DNA of 64,000 nucleotides. Origin: Rachycentron canadum. Lineage: Eukaryota; Chordata; Actinopteri; Carangiformes; Rachycentridae. Where the stretch lies: assembly GCA_038496675.1 (NCBI GenBank), contig CM076663.1, positions 19,370,348 through 19,434,347 of the forward strand. The letters are read 5' to 3'. The position numbers were made by a program, and so were the translations under genes. Of the stretch, positions 47,711-60,545 are shown one piece after another. Under the pieces are notes generated by a model. That model searched no databases. It saw nothing but the letters and a program-made list of their open reading frames with translations, and was not told where the DNA came from. How positions within the stretch are numbered: the stretch's first letter is position 1; each line of letters opens with the position of its first letter.

Positions 47711-48711
47711 ATTAAAGGCACCTCAATACACCTCCAGACTGGCTTCTCCACTTTGTTTACCTCACCGCCACGGCAATTAGCTCTCTGCAACAAAGAGCAG
47801 GTCAAGACAAAAACGAAAAAGCAACACAAAGTCTCTTTGATAAAAAAAATTAATTAAGCCTCAAATGTCAAAGGCTAAAAAGTCTGCTTTGTTAAACTAA
47901 AGATGCTGGAACATCGTGATCCTCCATGACTGTGGAGACTTACTTTCAGCTGGAAGCAGCAGACAAGACAACATCATTATGATTGATTTAAGGGTGAACC
48001 GAGGTGCTGTGTATTGAGCAGCACTTTCTCTTTTAATGAAGTGGCAATGAGAAGCAGTATCACAAAGACAAAGACAAACACAACTCTGTGCATATGTGAC
48101 GCTGATGATCACAGAAAATCAATTGGCCGACTCTTTTCCCCTGTCGTGCTCCTCCTTGTTTACGTTCAATTAACACATGATACAATGCACATGACACTAA
48201 AGACCTAATAGATGTGAGTTTACTTCAAAGCTCTCCACCTGAAAGCCCTTCATTTGTTCGACGTCCATTCAGCCTTGTCCATTGCTCCAAACTTAATGGA
48301 TCCCTTCAAAGAAAAAAATTAAACTAAAGGCTGCACTTAATTAAATGCAGTGTGCAATTTTCATTATGTTGTCGTTCTGGAAAAGGGTTCGTTGTCGTTG
48401 TTTGTTTTTCAGCTGTTTTGTTCCATCAGAAATCAGCTGCAGTATATTATAACGCAAAGCTGGCTTTTATGCGGACTCACAGAGGGCACAGTATGATATT
48501 CAAAACAACACCCAACATTACAGTATTTAAATGTGCATCAGGAAAACAGCCAAACTATCCATTATGTAACAGTCACATCAGTCAATAAAAATAGGAAACA
48601 AGGAAGGCTGAGAAAAATACTGAATAATATATGTGAGTGTCTCCTCAGAGCTGGAAGAGGAATGTTGCTCATCACTGATTGGACTACATTACTCATGATA
48701 CATGAAAAGTG
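47711..48711. other. Intergenic, no gene recognised
   Basis: No classifiable repeat or coding exon. Confidence 0.55.
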
Positions 48712-49030
48712 CTGGACGGCGTGGTGGTGCAGCGCCTCTGGGTTCGATTACCAGGCCTGGGGTCTTTCTGTGCGGAGTCTGCATGTTCTCCCTGTGTCTG
48801 TGTGGGTTCCCTCCAGGTTCCCTCCAGGTTCCCCAGCTTCCTCCCACAGTGCAAAGACATGCATGTTTAGGTTAATTGGTGACTCTAAATTGCCCGTAGG
48901 CATGTAGGCATGAGTGTGAGTGGGTGTATGCATGTGTTGTGTCTCTATGTGTTGGCCCTGCAATGGTCTGTTTAAGGTGAACCCACCTTCACCCAATGTC
49001 AGCTGGGATTGGCTCCAGCCCCCCCCCCCG
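48712..49030 (+). repeat. SINE-like repeat family D, best copy
   Basis: Starts 'ctggacggcgtggtggtgc', with a Pol III box B-like GGTTCGATTAC at 48,741-48,751. It continues 'gtctgcatgttctccctg', 'cttcctcccacagtgc', 'aaagacatgcatg', 'ttggtgactctaaattgcc' and 'gtcagctgggattggctcc'. A short tandem duplication (GGTTCCCTCCA) lies near 48,806. The tRNA-like head and dispersed copies suggest a SINE or SINE-headed element; the class is inferred. Confidence 0.7.
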
Positions 49031-49154
49031 AAATATGAGATCAGGTATCAGCAAATAGAGAGTTTGTGTCCTAATCCAATACTAATTCTAATACTAATAC
49101 CAATTCTAAAGGCATTCATTCTAACGTTACACTATTTAACAGAAATCAATTTTT

Positions 49155-49370
49155 CTTCATGGCTCCAAAGCTGTAACCTTGACAGGAAACTCTAACTTCT
49201 GTTTTATAGCAGTGAAGAATTGATTTCCCTCCAATAGTGTAACGTTCACTGTTAGCAAAAATACATTTGGCAGCACTTTACTTGTGGAAAGTCTCGCTAG
49301 CAAAAAGGAAACGTGTACAGAATGAAAATTTGAAGAGGAGTCACTAACGTTGCAAATTTTCCCCAATGAG
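49155..49370 (-). repeat. Dispersed repeat family F, reversed copy
   Basis: Carries 'agcagtgaagaattgatt', 'gtaacgttcactgttagc', 'gtggaaagtctcgctagc' and 'aacgtgtacagaatg', the complement of the blocks in 39,580-39,790. Confidence 0.6.
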
Positions 49371-49454
49371 GAAGAAACAGGACCAACTGAAGCAGCAGAC
49401 ACTGGAAACCATTTTCAACTTTGGCTCACATTCATTCATACAGTGTCTCACGTT

Positions 49455-49545
49455 CATCAATTTAGAGTCATTAGGGTTCAAACCCAGAACCTTCTCATTG
49501 TGAGGTGACAGTGCTAACCACTGAAGCACTGTGCTGCCACAGATA
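49455..49545 (-). repeat. SINE-like repeat family D head, reversed
   Basis: The minus strand reads GTGCTTCAGTGGTTAGCACT, resembling a box A region, then 'gagaaggttctgggtttg' and GGTTTGAACCC (box B with one mismatch), then 'gactctaaattgatg'. Only the tRNA-like head remains. Confidence 0.65.
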
Positions 49546-50096
49546 TGACCCAAGCATAAACACTAAAACATTATTACATTATTACATTATTTATTTAGCT
49601 TTTAAAAGGCTGCCGTTTTATACTGTTCACATCTATACAGGGTTAGAGCTAGTTACATCCTTTTTTAACTTTATAACTGTATTGTTTTGTATTGTGATTT
49701 CATTCAGGTATTGAACCATCTCTCTACACTGTCCTGTCAAATAAAGTTGTAAAATGTCCAAACAAAGAACTAATGTTGTTATTGATCATCTCACATGAGA
49801 CTGATCTGTATTATTATATTAAATATGAGATGAGAGTTAAGAGGTGCATTTGGTGAACAATGATCATGCACAACACTGGCTGCCATTAACTGTTAAAGAT
49901 TAAAAGACAGCAAAACAGCATCTCGTTCATCAGTTTCTTTATTTGAGATGCATTTACAATGTTACATTTGCACAGTTCGTGCTGCACCCACAATGCCTGC
50001 TGGCTATGAAAGCTAACTTACCTACATTTCCGTTGCCTTGTCTATTAAATGAGCTTCACCTCTGCCAGCAACTTCTCCTCTGATTGATTGTTTCAA

Positions 50097-50158
50097 ATGC
50101 ATGATGTTCATTTTTTTAAATGATGGATGAACTAGGGGCTGAGCTACTGTGGAATTCA
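50097..50158 (+). repeat. MITE-like repeat family A, short fragment
   Basis: 'gcatgatgttcattttttta', then 'aatgatggatgaactagggg' and 'ctgagctactgtgg' correspond to the family core with the intervening 'ccatttagaggaaaa' block deleted. Confidence 0.6.
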
Positions 50159-51517
50159 AAGGCAGCAGTCAGGAGTCAGGAGAGACTGAGCAAACAAGCT
50201 GGGAAATGGGGACAGGCTGAGGGGGAGGTCGGTGCTGGAGCTGCTGACTGGTCCAGGTCTTGTAAAGCAGAGGAGGCAATTAGTGCAGGCTCTGGTTGAG
50301 GCAGGGCAGAAACGCTGAGGGACAGCCAACATAGAAATGAATAAATTTCCCCTGTGGATTGCCAGAGTATTGTGTGATAATCAGAATCTGATAATCACAC
50401 AAAACTCTGGCAGGTAAACAGCTTGAATGTGACTGACTGCGTAAGAGACTTTACAAACTGGCATCAAGCTGATCCAGGAACCAGGTATAAGTAGTAGCTC
50501 CTGATATTCCCAGCACCAACACTCCCCTCCTGTAATGAGAGAGAGAGAGAGAGAGAGACAGCCAGCTACGAGGGAGCAGTGGCAGAAGTGGAGGGTCTGA
50601 GAATTTGCTTAATGGCACACAGCCTACTACATCCATGTTTTAATGCAGCTCAGGTGCACGTTTGGCTGATTGCTGGGAAATACTCCTCAACACGTTGAAA
50701 CTATTCATGAAGTCAATCTAACATTTGATCCTGTCAAATACAGTTAATATGATGAATATAAAACTTACCACCGAACAGTCTTTAATTTGATTTAATCTTT
50801 GAAAGGAGCCATAAAGTTGTCAGAAGATACGTGTCCGTATGCAGCATGTTCATAAGTTGAGCTCTGGTGATTTTGAACGGAGCCAGGTTAAGTGGTTTCT
50901 CTCTGCTTCCCAATCAACTGACTCCAGCATCAGGACCAAAATGAACTATGACCCAATTTCCCTTCACACATGTTCACCAGACAGACATGTGGCAACTTCA
51001 TTTCCTGCAGCTGCAGATACCAACTAGTATTCACACCAATACAATTATATCTAGTCCCATGTTTGTCCTGTGTCAATTTAGTTTGTGGAAAAAACTTAAT
51101 TTGATTAACTCAGTGTACAATGTCTGAATTTGCCCTTTCACACATCCTGCACACAACAGGAGCTTGTCTGTATGAGGTACAGGCTCGCCTACTAATTTAA
51201 GTGAGCACCAGGGGAGCATGCAGGAGACCAGTGGTGTTCAAATGCACTTCAGCAGCAAGCACAGGATCGCACATTACACAAATTATATTGGGGAGCTCCC
51301 AGGGTCAAGTTCACTTCATTAATGTCTTAATGTCTGACATTTACATCCAACAGCTCCATCGGGTAATGCTGGGATAAGCTCAGGGTTACACTGCATGTGT
51401 GAAAGCAGCTTGTGTGAATCCACAACATTAGGAAGTAAGAATTATCGCAGTAACGCGGTTGTTAACCTCTGCCACTCAGTCAAGTTACAAGAAATATAGT
51501 CACAATCTTCCCTTCTT

Positions 51518-51559
51518 CACTTTGAGTGACTTCATTGAATAATGAAGTCACTCAAAGTG
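51518..51559. repeat. Perfect 19-bp inverted repeat with 4-nt loop
   Basis: CACTTTGAGTGACTTCATT (51,518-51,536), loop GAAT, then its exact reverse complement (51,541-51,559). It is non-repetitive sequence with no sign of a surrounding transposon. Confidence 0.9.
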
Positions 51560-52184
51560 GCCACGCCCTTAATTATGTAATACTTTGTGCTTTAATAAAA
51601 TTTAACTGGGTGAATTTTTATATAAATGTTTATTTCTGATGTAAAGTTGTGTCCAACTTTTAACATGAGAGTTGTTGGTTACTTTTGGAGCCAGCATCCA
51701 TTTGAAATGCAAGTGACTACACATGAACTTGTGTCTTGTATATGAAGAAATTGCCTCACAGTGTTACTGAGATATCATGTTCACAAGAAAGAGATAGATG
51801 GATGGATGGACAACCTCAAAACCTAGCAAGGGGGCATAGAAATCACAGCCTGAATTCCCAACAAATCCCCATTAAATGAGCTTTCAGGACTCATAGAGGT
51901 CTGGGACTTAAGGGCCTTGTCTCTTTGCCCAGTTAGAAATCCAGCTCACCTCCATCCAGATCTTCCGCTATAGCTTCAAGATCCTCATCGTCATGATTTT
52001 CACCAGACTCTGGCAGGCTACATTTCTATCCAGCTCCTGGCTCTGCCCTCATCAAGAATAATTAGTTCATGATGAGGTCTAATGGAAAGGCGCTTTCCAT
52101 CTGCTGAGCTTTTCCTATATTGCACAGAGATGCAACAGCTGCACACTTCAAACACAAGCAGATGAGCAGTTCCTGCATCCTGTC

Positions 52185-52240
52185 TGTGTGGAGGCTGCTC
52201 CCACAGTCCAAAGACATGCAGGTGTGACCTGGAAACTCAA
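52185..52240 (+). repeat. SINE-like repeat family D, short fragment
   Basis: 'tgtgtggaggctgctcccac' and 'agtccaaagacatgcagg' match the middle of the family D copy at 48,712-49,030. Confidence 0.5.
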
Positions 52241-52354
52241 AATCTGTATGTGTGTAAGCGTAAATGTGTGTGTCAGTAGAAGTCTGCCTGTCTGTCTGTG
52301 TGTCAGTGTCCTTCACGTGAGGCGCTCATCAGATGGTTGGACAGCATCTGAGAC

Positions 52355-52455
52355 AAAGACAGCATATAAAGATGGATGCAGCCTCCATGATGTCACCCAC
52401 TGATTTCTGAAAATTGGTTTTGAAGCCCCCTGTGGGCTGCGTCTCCATCTTGGCT
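52355..52455 (-). repeat. MITE-like repeat family A, probable 3' end, reversed
   Basis: On the minus strand the 'gccaagatgg' block leads to 'ttcaaaaccaattttcag', 'atcagtgggtgacatcatgg' and 'aggctgcatccatcttta'. This resembles the end sequences of the copies at 2247 and 14,066 and seems to preserve the 3' terminus missing elsewhere. Confidence 0.5.
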
Positions 52456-52929
52456 GTGCTGACTGTCAACTTGTAGATATCTGTTTTATCATATTTATTT
52501 TATGCTTAAAGTACAATGTCTGACAATGATGATAAAATATATTGTTGGCATTATTTTGGCTGCAAAATGTATTTGCTGTTGTAAATTATAAGCAGGATTT
52601 TTTTTAGAGACGGTGTTTGATGTGATTAACGTCTTATGATTAATGGTATATTAATCAATCAACATTGAAGAACACACAAGAAGCACAATGACTGAAGATA
52701 TCTAATCATTACTCGACTGGTGATTGTTGCTGCTATAATAGCTGCCACTCTCCTAGTTTCATGGAGTCGCTCCTATTCAGACACAAGACCAACATCTTGG
52801 CCAATAAGACCTGAGGCCCAGTTGGTGTTTCACTTCATCCCGACCTGCTGCACCACACAAAACACCCCCAGACCAAGCAGACTTAAAAGTATCTACATGG
52901 GTTTTGACCACACAAAAACAAAGCTGTTT

Positions 52930-53140
52930 TCAGGATCATTCCTCCAGGTGCTCCAGCTTCCTCTCTCAGTCCAAAGACATGTACATGAGTTTAACTGGTG
53001 ATTCTTAATTGCCCTTAGGTGTGTGTGGTGGATTGTCTCTGTGTCGGTCTTAACCCTGTCCTGTATCCCACCCTCAACCAGTGTCAAGTGGGATTGGCCC
53101 CAGCTCCTCTATACGGATGAGCACTGAGCATAATGAATGA
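52930..53140 (+). repeat. SINE-like repeat family D, diverged copy
   Basis: 'ccagcttcctctctcagtcc', 'aaagacatgtacatg', 'ctggtgattcttaattgcc' and 'gtcaagtgggattggcccc' follow the order of the copy at 48,712-49,030. The head is missing. Confidence 0.65.
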
Positions 53141-54239
53141 ATGGACCATTACTTTAAGTTGAATGTGCAGCTCTGAAAAACTGTTGGTGGAAAGAACAGT
53201 TTCAGTGTGACTCCTGGAAAAGACCAAATACAGTAAACTGGTCTTCAGTTTTACATATTTGGGTATGCATACTCAGAGACTCCTACTGTGCATTTATCTA
53301 ATTTCCCACTGAAGTAAATGAAAGAAAATAGACTGGAAGCAAAAGCATCAAAGAAGCAGCTTCTATGCTTCCCCACAGTTATAAAAAATACCCTGACTGT
53401 GGTGCTGTGAGGGCTTTTATATTATAGGAGCTGAGTAAAACACATTAATCACTGGGAGGTAAGGCATGGGCATTTTTCTGGGGAGCTTTTCAAAAGGGTA
53501 ATTGGTAAATCTGCAAGCCTCTTCTTAATGTTAAATGGTGATTTTTTTCTTTTCCCCCTTACTTGCTACTATTTTACATAGAGCACCCTTTTTCCCTCAC
53601 ATTTTAGCCACAAGCTCATGGGAAAGACAGGAAGCACACAACACAGAGACAATGAAGTTGGTGCTGTCACTTAAATTCCATTAACTGTAAGGTAACACTT
53701 ATTACATTGTAAGTTTTAGGAGGCAATGAAAAAAAAGCTACCACCCAAATAATATGTCGCCTCAAGTCATATTGTCTTGTCATATTAGTTACGCTGTAAT
53801 TAGTTGAACCTCTCATTTTGTGATAGAAGCTAAGCAGCTTCTTTATTTTGCAACAGATACCAGTTGATTGCAGCATTAACCGGTTATATTGAAATGAGTT
53901 TTTATGCGTTCAGGGGGGTTGATGGCAGAATTTAAGAGTTGCCTTTTTTACTTGGTTACTGGAAGTGATTCCCCTCCAGTCTATTTAAAGTTGCCCTTAT
54001 AAAACATAGCAGATATTAGTATTTCAATATTTTCTATTTTACAATCAATTCAAAAAAATGATCAAAATAAATTGTGTGTCACTTTCAGAAAGAAAAAAAT
54101 TTAAGGAAGTGTTCCTCCCATCTTCTACGGAAGCCCATTTCTGCAAAGACGAGTAAAAAATTCATATCGTATTCATATCAATTTATATCAAAATCATAGA
54201 GGATTAAATCAACAAAAAAAGTCACACATGATTTAAAGT

Positions 54240-54240
<1 letters not shown>

Positions 54241-54272
<32 letters not shown>
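54241..54272 (+). repeat. (TAT)n microsatellite
   Basis: About ten uninterrupted TAT/ATT trinucleotide units. Confidence 0.95.
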
Positions 54273-54273
<1 letters not shown>

Positions 54274-54889
54274 AGAGAGTTAGAACGAACAAAGTGAGTA
54301 TGATGTCAGTATGAAGATCATAAAGAGACCAAGATAAAGAGATGTGGAAGGCAATAATAATCATATCGTCAATATATAATCAATCGTTTTATTAACAGAA
54401 GATTGATTGAAAAAACTGCTATTTGATTGCCTGGCCTTGTCAAGTAGTCGGTAGAATTTATAAGAAATAAAGTCAAATTTATGACATTCATAGGACATGA
54501 AATGTGGTTTTGGAAATTAAAAGAATAGAAAAGATAGCATTTAGTTCCCACTTCACAAGAGAAATGCAACGTCTTGTGTTTCTGTCTGTATTACAGGTTT
54601 ACAGTTAAATGCAGAGTAAAACCGAACAAACCAAGTAAATATAATAAATAAATACAACAAATATGTTTCTCCACTAGATTTTAGAAAGACAAACAGTTAC
54701 ACGAGTTTACTGAGCGTTAACAGGCCCTCTGATGATGACTTCACTGATAATCTGGTCTGATAATCTGTTGGTGAACTAGAGGGTGAAAGTGATAAATCAG
54801 ATAATGCCACATATGAATTAGCCCATGAAGTGAAAGCTGCTCCAGGCATTTTCTCTGTATAGATTTGTTTGGAGAACAAAAAATGGTGG

Positions 54890-54985
54890 TTTTTGCAATA
54901 AAGGCGAGGGCCAATAAAGTCATTAGGATTCATCCTCTGGGATCATGAATCTATGAACCAAATTTCAACCACATTACCAATGGAA
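54890..54985 (+). repeat. Interspersed repeat family G fragment
   Basis: 'aaagtcattaggattcatcc', 'tctgggatcatgaatctatg', 'aaccaaatttcaacc' correspond to the middle of the family seen at 61,900-61,975. Confidence 0.55.
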
Positions 54986-57929
54986 CGTGACTGTCATGCA
55001 ACACCATCATCGTCTTTAAAGTGAAGGAAATGTAAATGTGCTACATCTTCTTTCTTCACCTTAAAGGATCTGATGTGCCTCTGTAAAACTAGCAGTTCCA
55101 ATGCTCTTACAGTTTTGGCAGGTGAGGAGACTCTGCCCAAAGGACATGATTCCCATCACGGAGGTAAGGGTTTCATAACGCACACCATCAGAGCGTGACC
55201 GTTCAGGATCAAGATGTGAAAGCGAAAGCAGCAGCTCATTCTAAACTGGCTATACGTCAGTGTGTGATAAATCGAAGTCGACATCTTTTTGCCGCAGGAA
55301 ATTGTCCTGTTCTATCTTCAGAAACACACACTGACTCGTCCTTGTCCTGCTTTTATCATTGTTCACATCAACCCTGTACTTTTCTGTAACATCGCGGTTT
55401 GGAAACCCGTGGGAAGCAGACAGTCTGTGCACCTCAGTGATAACAGCTGAAAGGGCACGGTGCTACAGCAAAAGCCTGTCATTACAGCCTGTCATGAGCT
55501 CTGACGGGGTTCAGCGCTGCCATGAAGTGGCGATTACACAACTACTTAGCAAATAAAAGAACAATGTGATATCTGATGCAGAATAATATCTGCTTAAATT
55601 CAGCCCAAAATATTTGAAAAACTTCACAAAAAATAATAATAATTAAAAAAAAAAAACTTTTAGGACTGAGGAGTAACGTGTTTAAATTCACAGCATGTAA
55701 CTTCTGCCACAAGGGGTCTCTCAGTCAAAACAAAATGGCGATGGTTGCCGTCAGCTTCTCCTGGTCTGATTCCTTCAGTGTCAGTGGTTCAGGGTTTTTT
55801 TTTTTTTTACCTGGAGTTGAATTCTCCACAGAGGTCTCCTCCTCTCCACAGCAAACAGACTGGGGGATTATAACCAGTGAAAAAAAATACCAACTAAAGC
55901 AGTTTCACTTTAAAAGTCAGTGATTAACCGATGGAGTTCAGTGGACATGACACTCTGGGCGGCTGGGAGCGGTGCTGTCTAACATTTGCATCAGCTTTTT
56001 TCTGTGTTAACTTAAGATCCAAACATCAGATGACCAAAACCCTTCATCAGGTTAAAATATATGATTGTAAAAAAAAGTACATCTTAAAAACTAGTAGTTG
56101 GCAAGAAACCACAATACTGATACAGGGGCGTATGGGGATAAGATAAACAACACCATTAAACTCATGATAGGAACATTTCTGGATAATTTAAGGACACAAA
56201 TCAACAAAATAGACTTTTTCTAATGCAAAATGAATAATATGTATATATAAATGAATACACACACAAAAGGTTGGCCTAAACACTTTTAGTTATCTTCTGT
56301 TTATTATGCTGTTATATTCCACCATGTCACATTACATCGATCATCACCCGTGTGTGTTACTGTGCTGTGGTGCGCTTTGCTACGTTCATGTTGAGTTATG
56401 TGTTGCAGTGTGTATCTGCAAACACGAAGCTGGAACATCAGTGTTATTTCAGCCTCCACGTCTCCAGAGAAAACCCTCAAACCTCTGTCACAAGACTGAG
56501 AGTGAATCAACAATATTTACACATCTGTTTGCCCCTCAGTGAGTTTTGCATATTTTGTGTTTGTTTCATGTGGGGCTCTTGTGGATTGAGAACTCAGCAA
56601 AGCTTTGCTAATTAGTCTGGATTGGAAGACATGCAATGGCATTCCTCTAATTACACCACAGTTACCATCACGCCCTTTGGAGCAGAGCTCAGCTACTTAC
56701 TTCAGCTCCTGGGTATTTAAAAGAGCGAGGGGGGGTTAACAATGCTAAAATGCTGGCGGTACACACATAAAGGGGCTTGTGGGTAAAGATTTTTGAAGGG
56801 AAAGGTAATCAAAAAAAAGAAGAAGGAAGAAAAAGATGAGCATAAAATTGGAGGCCGCGTTGCACAAAGAGCAGCAGTGGAAATGAATCTGTTCTTTGCA
56901 TATGTGCGCTGTGGGGCGACAAAGTGTTCCCTGTCAAGTAGCGGAGCTGATAAGTTGTCGCTGGAGATTCATTTTGTTTGCATGGAGTGCAATCCTTATG
57001 GAGAAAGAGTCTGAATAAGCACAAGCTTTTAGTGCGTCAGCCCACGTTTCACTCCTTCATTTCTGACTTCCCCGACGCTGCATTCCCTCTGTCTGTCCCA
57101 CGGTGCTTTTTCTGTCGCTGTGCAGCTTCCAATCCTTTTGTGAAACAGTCATTTTTCATGAGGGCTCTCGGTGCAAAGGGCTCGGATTCAGCCTGATGCA
57201 GCCGCATGAAAGCTGAGGCGGATGGAAGCTCCACAATGGAAACTGAACACACGGTAAAAAGTACGGTGGGTGCACAGAATAGAATTACTTTCAACCTGAC
57301 CTTTGACCTTGTGGATATAGAAAGTCATCACTTCATCATGACGCGCTGTTCCACGGCTGGTTATTAGCATAGTTACAAATGTCACTGATATTGAGTGAGG
57401 TCTTCTTACTTCTGGAGCGGAACCAAAAGTTCCAGTTTAACTTTAAATTATGTTAACAGATGTTAGCACGCTAACAGGCTCAGTTATGGTTTCTGTGTCC
57501 AATCGGCTGCACAGGTGAGCGTGATGCACACAACATCAGCTTCCTAATAAGGCCACGTCCACTATGTGGCTCCATTCAAACGACTGTTCTGAAAATGATC
57601 TCTGTCCGTAGGAAGGAGACCTGAAAACATATATCACATGACCATCCACGTACACTGGTACACTGCAAACAGGAAGCAGATCGTACACTCTGCAGTTGGT
57701 TTATGTAGTTGTAACAATTACATTTTGTGTTCTCTGGTGAATGTTCTGTCGTGTTGCTGGGAGACAGGGGCTGTGTCTCTGAGCCATTTCTACTTCCTCT
57801 CAGACGGCAGCACAGCACACAGACAATCTTGCTCATGTGAGAACAAGGGCCCGAATAGAAATGGCATTTGGACTTTTGAAGTCCAGTTTCCAGCATCTTC
57901 AGCACATTTATTGTTGCCTGTCAGGTGGA

Positions 57930-58165
57930 GTGAGTTATAGAAGTTCTTTAACCTTTCTTCTAAAGGTTGATGGTTCAATTCCCTGACGTTTTCTGTGTCA
58001 AAGTGTCCTTGAGAAAGATACTGAACCCCAAATTCCCTCTGGTGGCTTATGGTAGCAGAGAGAAAAATGGGGTGTGTGTAAGGTTGAATGTGGATTGTTG
58101 TGTGAAATGCTGTGAGTGGCCAATAATACTAGAAGTGCTGTATAAGTGCAGATCATTTACCAGTC
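57930..58165 (+). mobile_element. tRNA-derived SINE-like element
   Basis: A perfect Pol III box B (GGTTCAATTCC, consensus GGTTCRANNCC) lies at 57,972-57,982. It is followed by 'gtgtccttgagaaagatac', 'tgaaccccaaattccctc', 'gagtggccaataatactag' and a tail 'aagtgctgtataagtgc'. The layout is typical of teleost SINEs that share a LINE 3' tail. The box A region is degenerate. Confidence 0.7.
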
Positions 58166-59800
58166 ATCTGTCACAGGAAGGAAAGGCCTGAGTGGCCATG
58201 GAGACAATGCTGCAAAATTTTCTCATCACATCAATGTCAGACTGGTCAGAGACCAACACATCGTTCGTGCCTTCAGGCAATTTATTGCTTTTGCTTTGCT
58301 GATGTATTTTGTTATCCCAAAACCCAAATTATAGTCCCACTTCACTGGACCAATAACTATATAGTTTGCTGTGCATTCATAAAGCAACAGGGTGAGGACG
58401 CCACAATGTTTTTGACTTCCTCAGTGTTTTCAAAGGAAAAGTCCTGAGTAACATTAACTTCATCTGCTCACTTTTGAGGCAAACTGTCCAACTGTATGAA
58501 CTCCTTAAGCAACATAATTATGATTTATTATTGTTTGCATTATATGACAAAATCAAAAGCATCCATGAGTACAAACACTGAGAAAGGATGGTACAAACAT
58601 CTCTACTTCTACATCAGTAAATCTGTGATCTGTTGAAAAAAAGCCATGAAGGAGCATTTTACTAAATCACTAACTCACTGGGAGTTGGAAACACAGAACT
58701 GTTTTTATTTCATATTAACTCACATAATCTATGATTGTGTAGTAGACGTCCGGGTGGGTTTTATTTGTAGTAGACCAACATGGGTACTGTGTATAAAAGA
58801 GAGATCTGGCGCAAACAACCCCTGAGTTACTGATGCTCAAACAAAAAGTGTAACTGCCATCCCCAGTCTCCCTGCTGCAATATAACACTTCACAAGTGTG
58901 TCTAAAAATACATTTTGCAAATGATACTTGGTACTTTTACTTATTAGTAATTTGATAAACTTTATTTTTTTGTCTGTATACTCCTGCAGAGTTACAAGCA
59001 TAATGTCTCCTGAGTTTTTTTTACCATATGAAAATTAGTGTAAATTACCACAGAAGAAATAAAAAAAAAACATGAAATATGCAGATTTATGCATCAAGTG
59101 CTATACACTCTGTGCATTAAGGTCTAGTCTGAATTGAATTATTAAGTTTGAAAGGGGATTTAGTTCATACTGAGCAATGACAGTGTGAAAAAGATTTTCT
59201 ATATATTGTACATATACAGTAGCTCCCACTGAGAGTAACCACCTGCCAGGAGAGCACACTGTGGGAGTGAGTTATGTATGATGGGCTTTAAAAGCCTTAT
59301 ATTAGCTCTTGGCTTTGGTGAGTGGGCGATGTGCAGGACAATAACGTACACATCAGAAACTGTTCACAGTGTTCTGTATCTGTACATTAAGTCCAGAGAC
59401 TCACCAGCAGTGGCTGCACATTATCTTCTCACCACCTCCAGCCGTCACTCCAAAGGGGACAATTAAGTCAGAGGGATGTGCACTTTACTGATATTGTGTT
59501 TCCTGCTTTCTGGGTAATGAATTCGTTTGACCTTTCAAAAACAGATCACAATTACATCTGCTATCGATACACACTCCACCTGTCTCCCTGTTTGCTTTTT
59601 AAGGCAGAGATCAGGACCTAATTGTTGAGTCAGATCTTATTGGTATTAATGGACAAACCTGTCAGACACCACAGATCAGTCTGGGTCATTTGGGCTTCGA
59701 AAGCTTGTTAACTAAAGAAAATCAGTGTCGTTAGATCACAGGCACCATGAAGGATCCGGGGAAAGTCTGTCATCCCACCGGCAGGACACAAAGCCTGGGA
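58166..59800. other. Intergenic, no gene recognised
   Basis: No classifiable repeat or coding exon. Confidence 0.55.
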
Positions 59801-59805
59801 ACACC

Positions 59806-59842
59806 CCCCCCCCCCACGACCCCCTCCCACCCCACCCACTAG
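59806..59842 (-). repeat. C-rich tract (G-quadruplex-capable on the minus strand)
   Basis: A C13 run, then CGACCCCCTCCCACCCCACCC. The minus strand has at least four G-runs separated by short loops. Confidence 0.8.
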
Positions 59843-60091
59843 AGAGGATGTGTTTTAAATTGACATTTGAAGTTTGCTCCATGTCCTGTCTCACTCCATC
59901 TGCCGCCACCTCAAAGCACCTCTTCACATTCTCCTGTGCAGGGCCACACAGCTTCCACACCCACATCCACAAGCGCCAATCACTACGGCAAGGCGTCCCC
60001 GTCCGCCGAGTGGCAGCGGGCTTTGTTATATTCACGAAATGTAATTACAGTCTCGCATCAACGACCCTGGGGTTTTCTAATGATTCAGTGA

Positions 60092-60545
60092 TGGCCCCCC
60101 ACCCCACCCCCACCCCCACCCCNNNNNNNNNNNNNNNNNNNNNNNNNNNNNNNNNNNNNNNNNNNNNNNNNNNNNNNNNNNNNNNNNNNNNNNNNNNNNN
60201 NNNNNNNNNNNNNNNNNNNNNNNNNNNNNNNNNNNNNNNNNNNNNNNNNNNNNNNNNNNNNNNNNNNNNNNNNNNNNNNNNNNNNNNNNNNNNNNNNNNN
60301 NNNNNNNNNNNNNNNNNNNNNNNNNNNNNNNNNNNNNNNNNNNNNNNNNNNNNNNNNNNNNNNNNNNNNNNNNNNNNNNNNNNNNNNNNNNNNNNNNNNN
60401 NNNNNNNNNNNNNNNNNNNNNNNNNNNNNNNNNNNNNNNNNNNNNNNNNNNNNNNNNNNNNNNNNNNNNNNNNNNNNNNNNNNNNNNNNNNNNNNNNNNN
60501 NNNNNNNNNNNNNNNNNNNNCCACCACCCTCATCCCCACCCCCCT
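60092..60545 (-). repeat. (CCCCAC)n array interrupted by an assembly gap
   Basis: Tandem CCCCAC/CCCCCAC units precede a run of N at 60,123-60,520 (398 positions). CCACC-type sequence resumes after it. The gap lies inside or next to the array. Frames across it (PTPTP or GVGVG) are artefacts. Confidence 0.9.

Larger units (their letters stand above)
49546..52184. other. Intergenic; small repeat fragment and a hairpin
   Basis: Contains a family A fragment (50,097-50,158), a GA microsatellite (50,538-50,558) and the 19-bp inverted repeat at 51,518-51,559. No gene recognised. Confidence 0.55.
53141..57929. other. Intergenic, no gene recognised
   Basis: Holds a (TAT)n microsatellite at 54,241-54,272, a family G fragment at 54,890-54,985 and A/T-rich runs. 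Stretches 53,440-53,560 and 56,840-57,010 look unique, but I see no coding exon or RNA gene. Confidence 0.55.

Noticed and set aside
48741..48751. Possible tRNA gene from the box B motif
   Set aside because: No cloverleaf or acceptor stem can be formed around it; it belongs to a dispersed SINE-like repeat. The same applies at 57,972.
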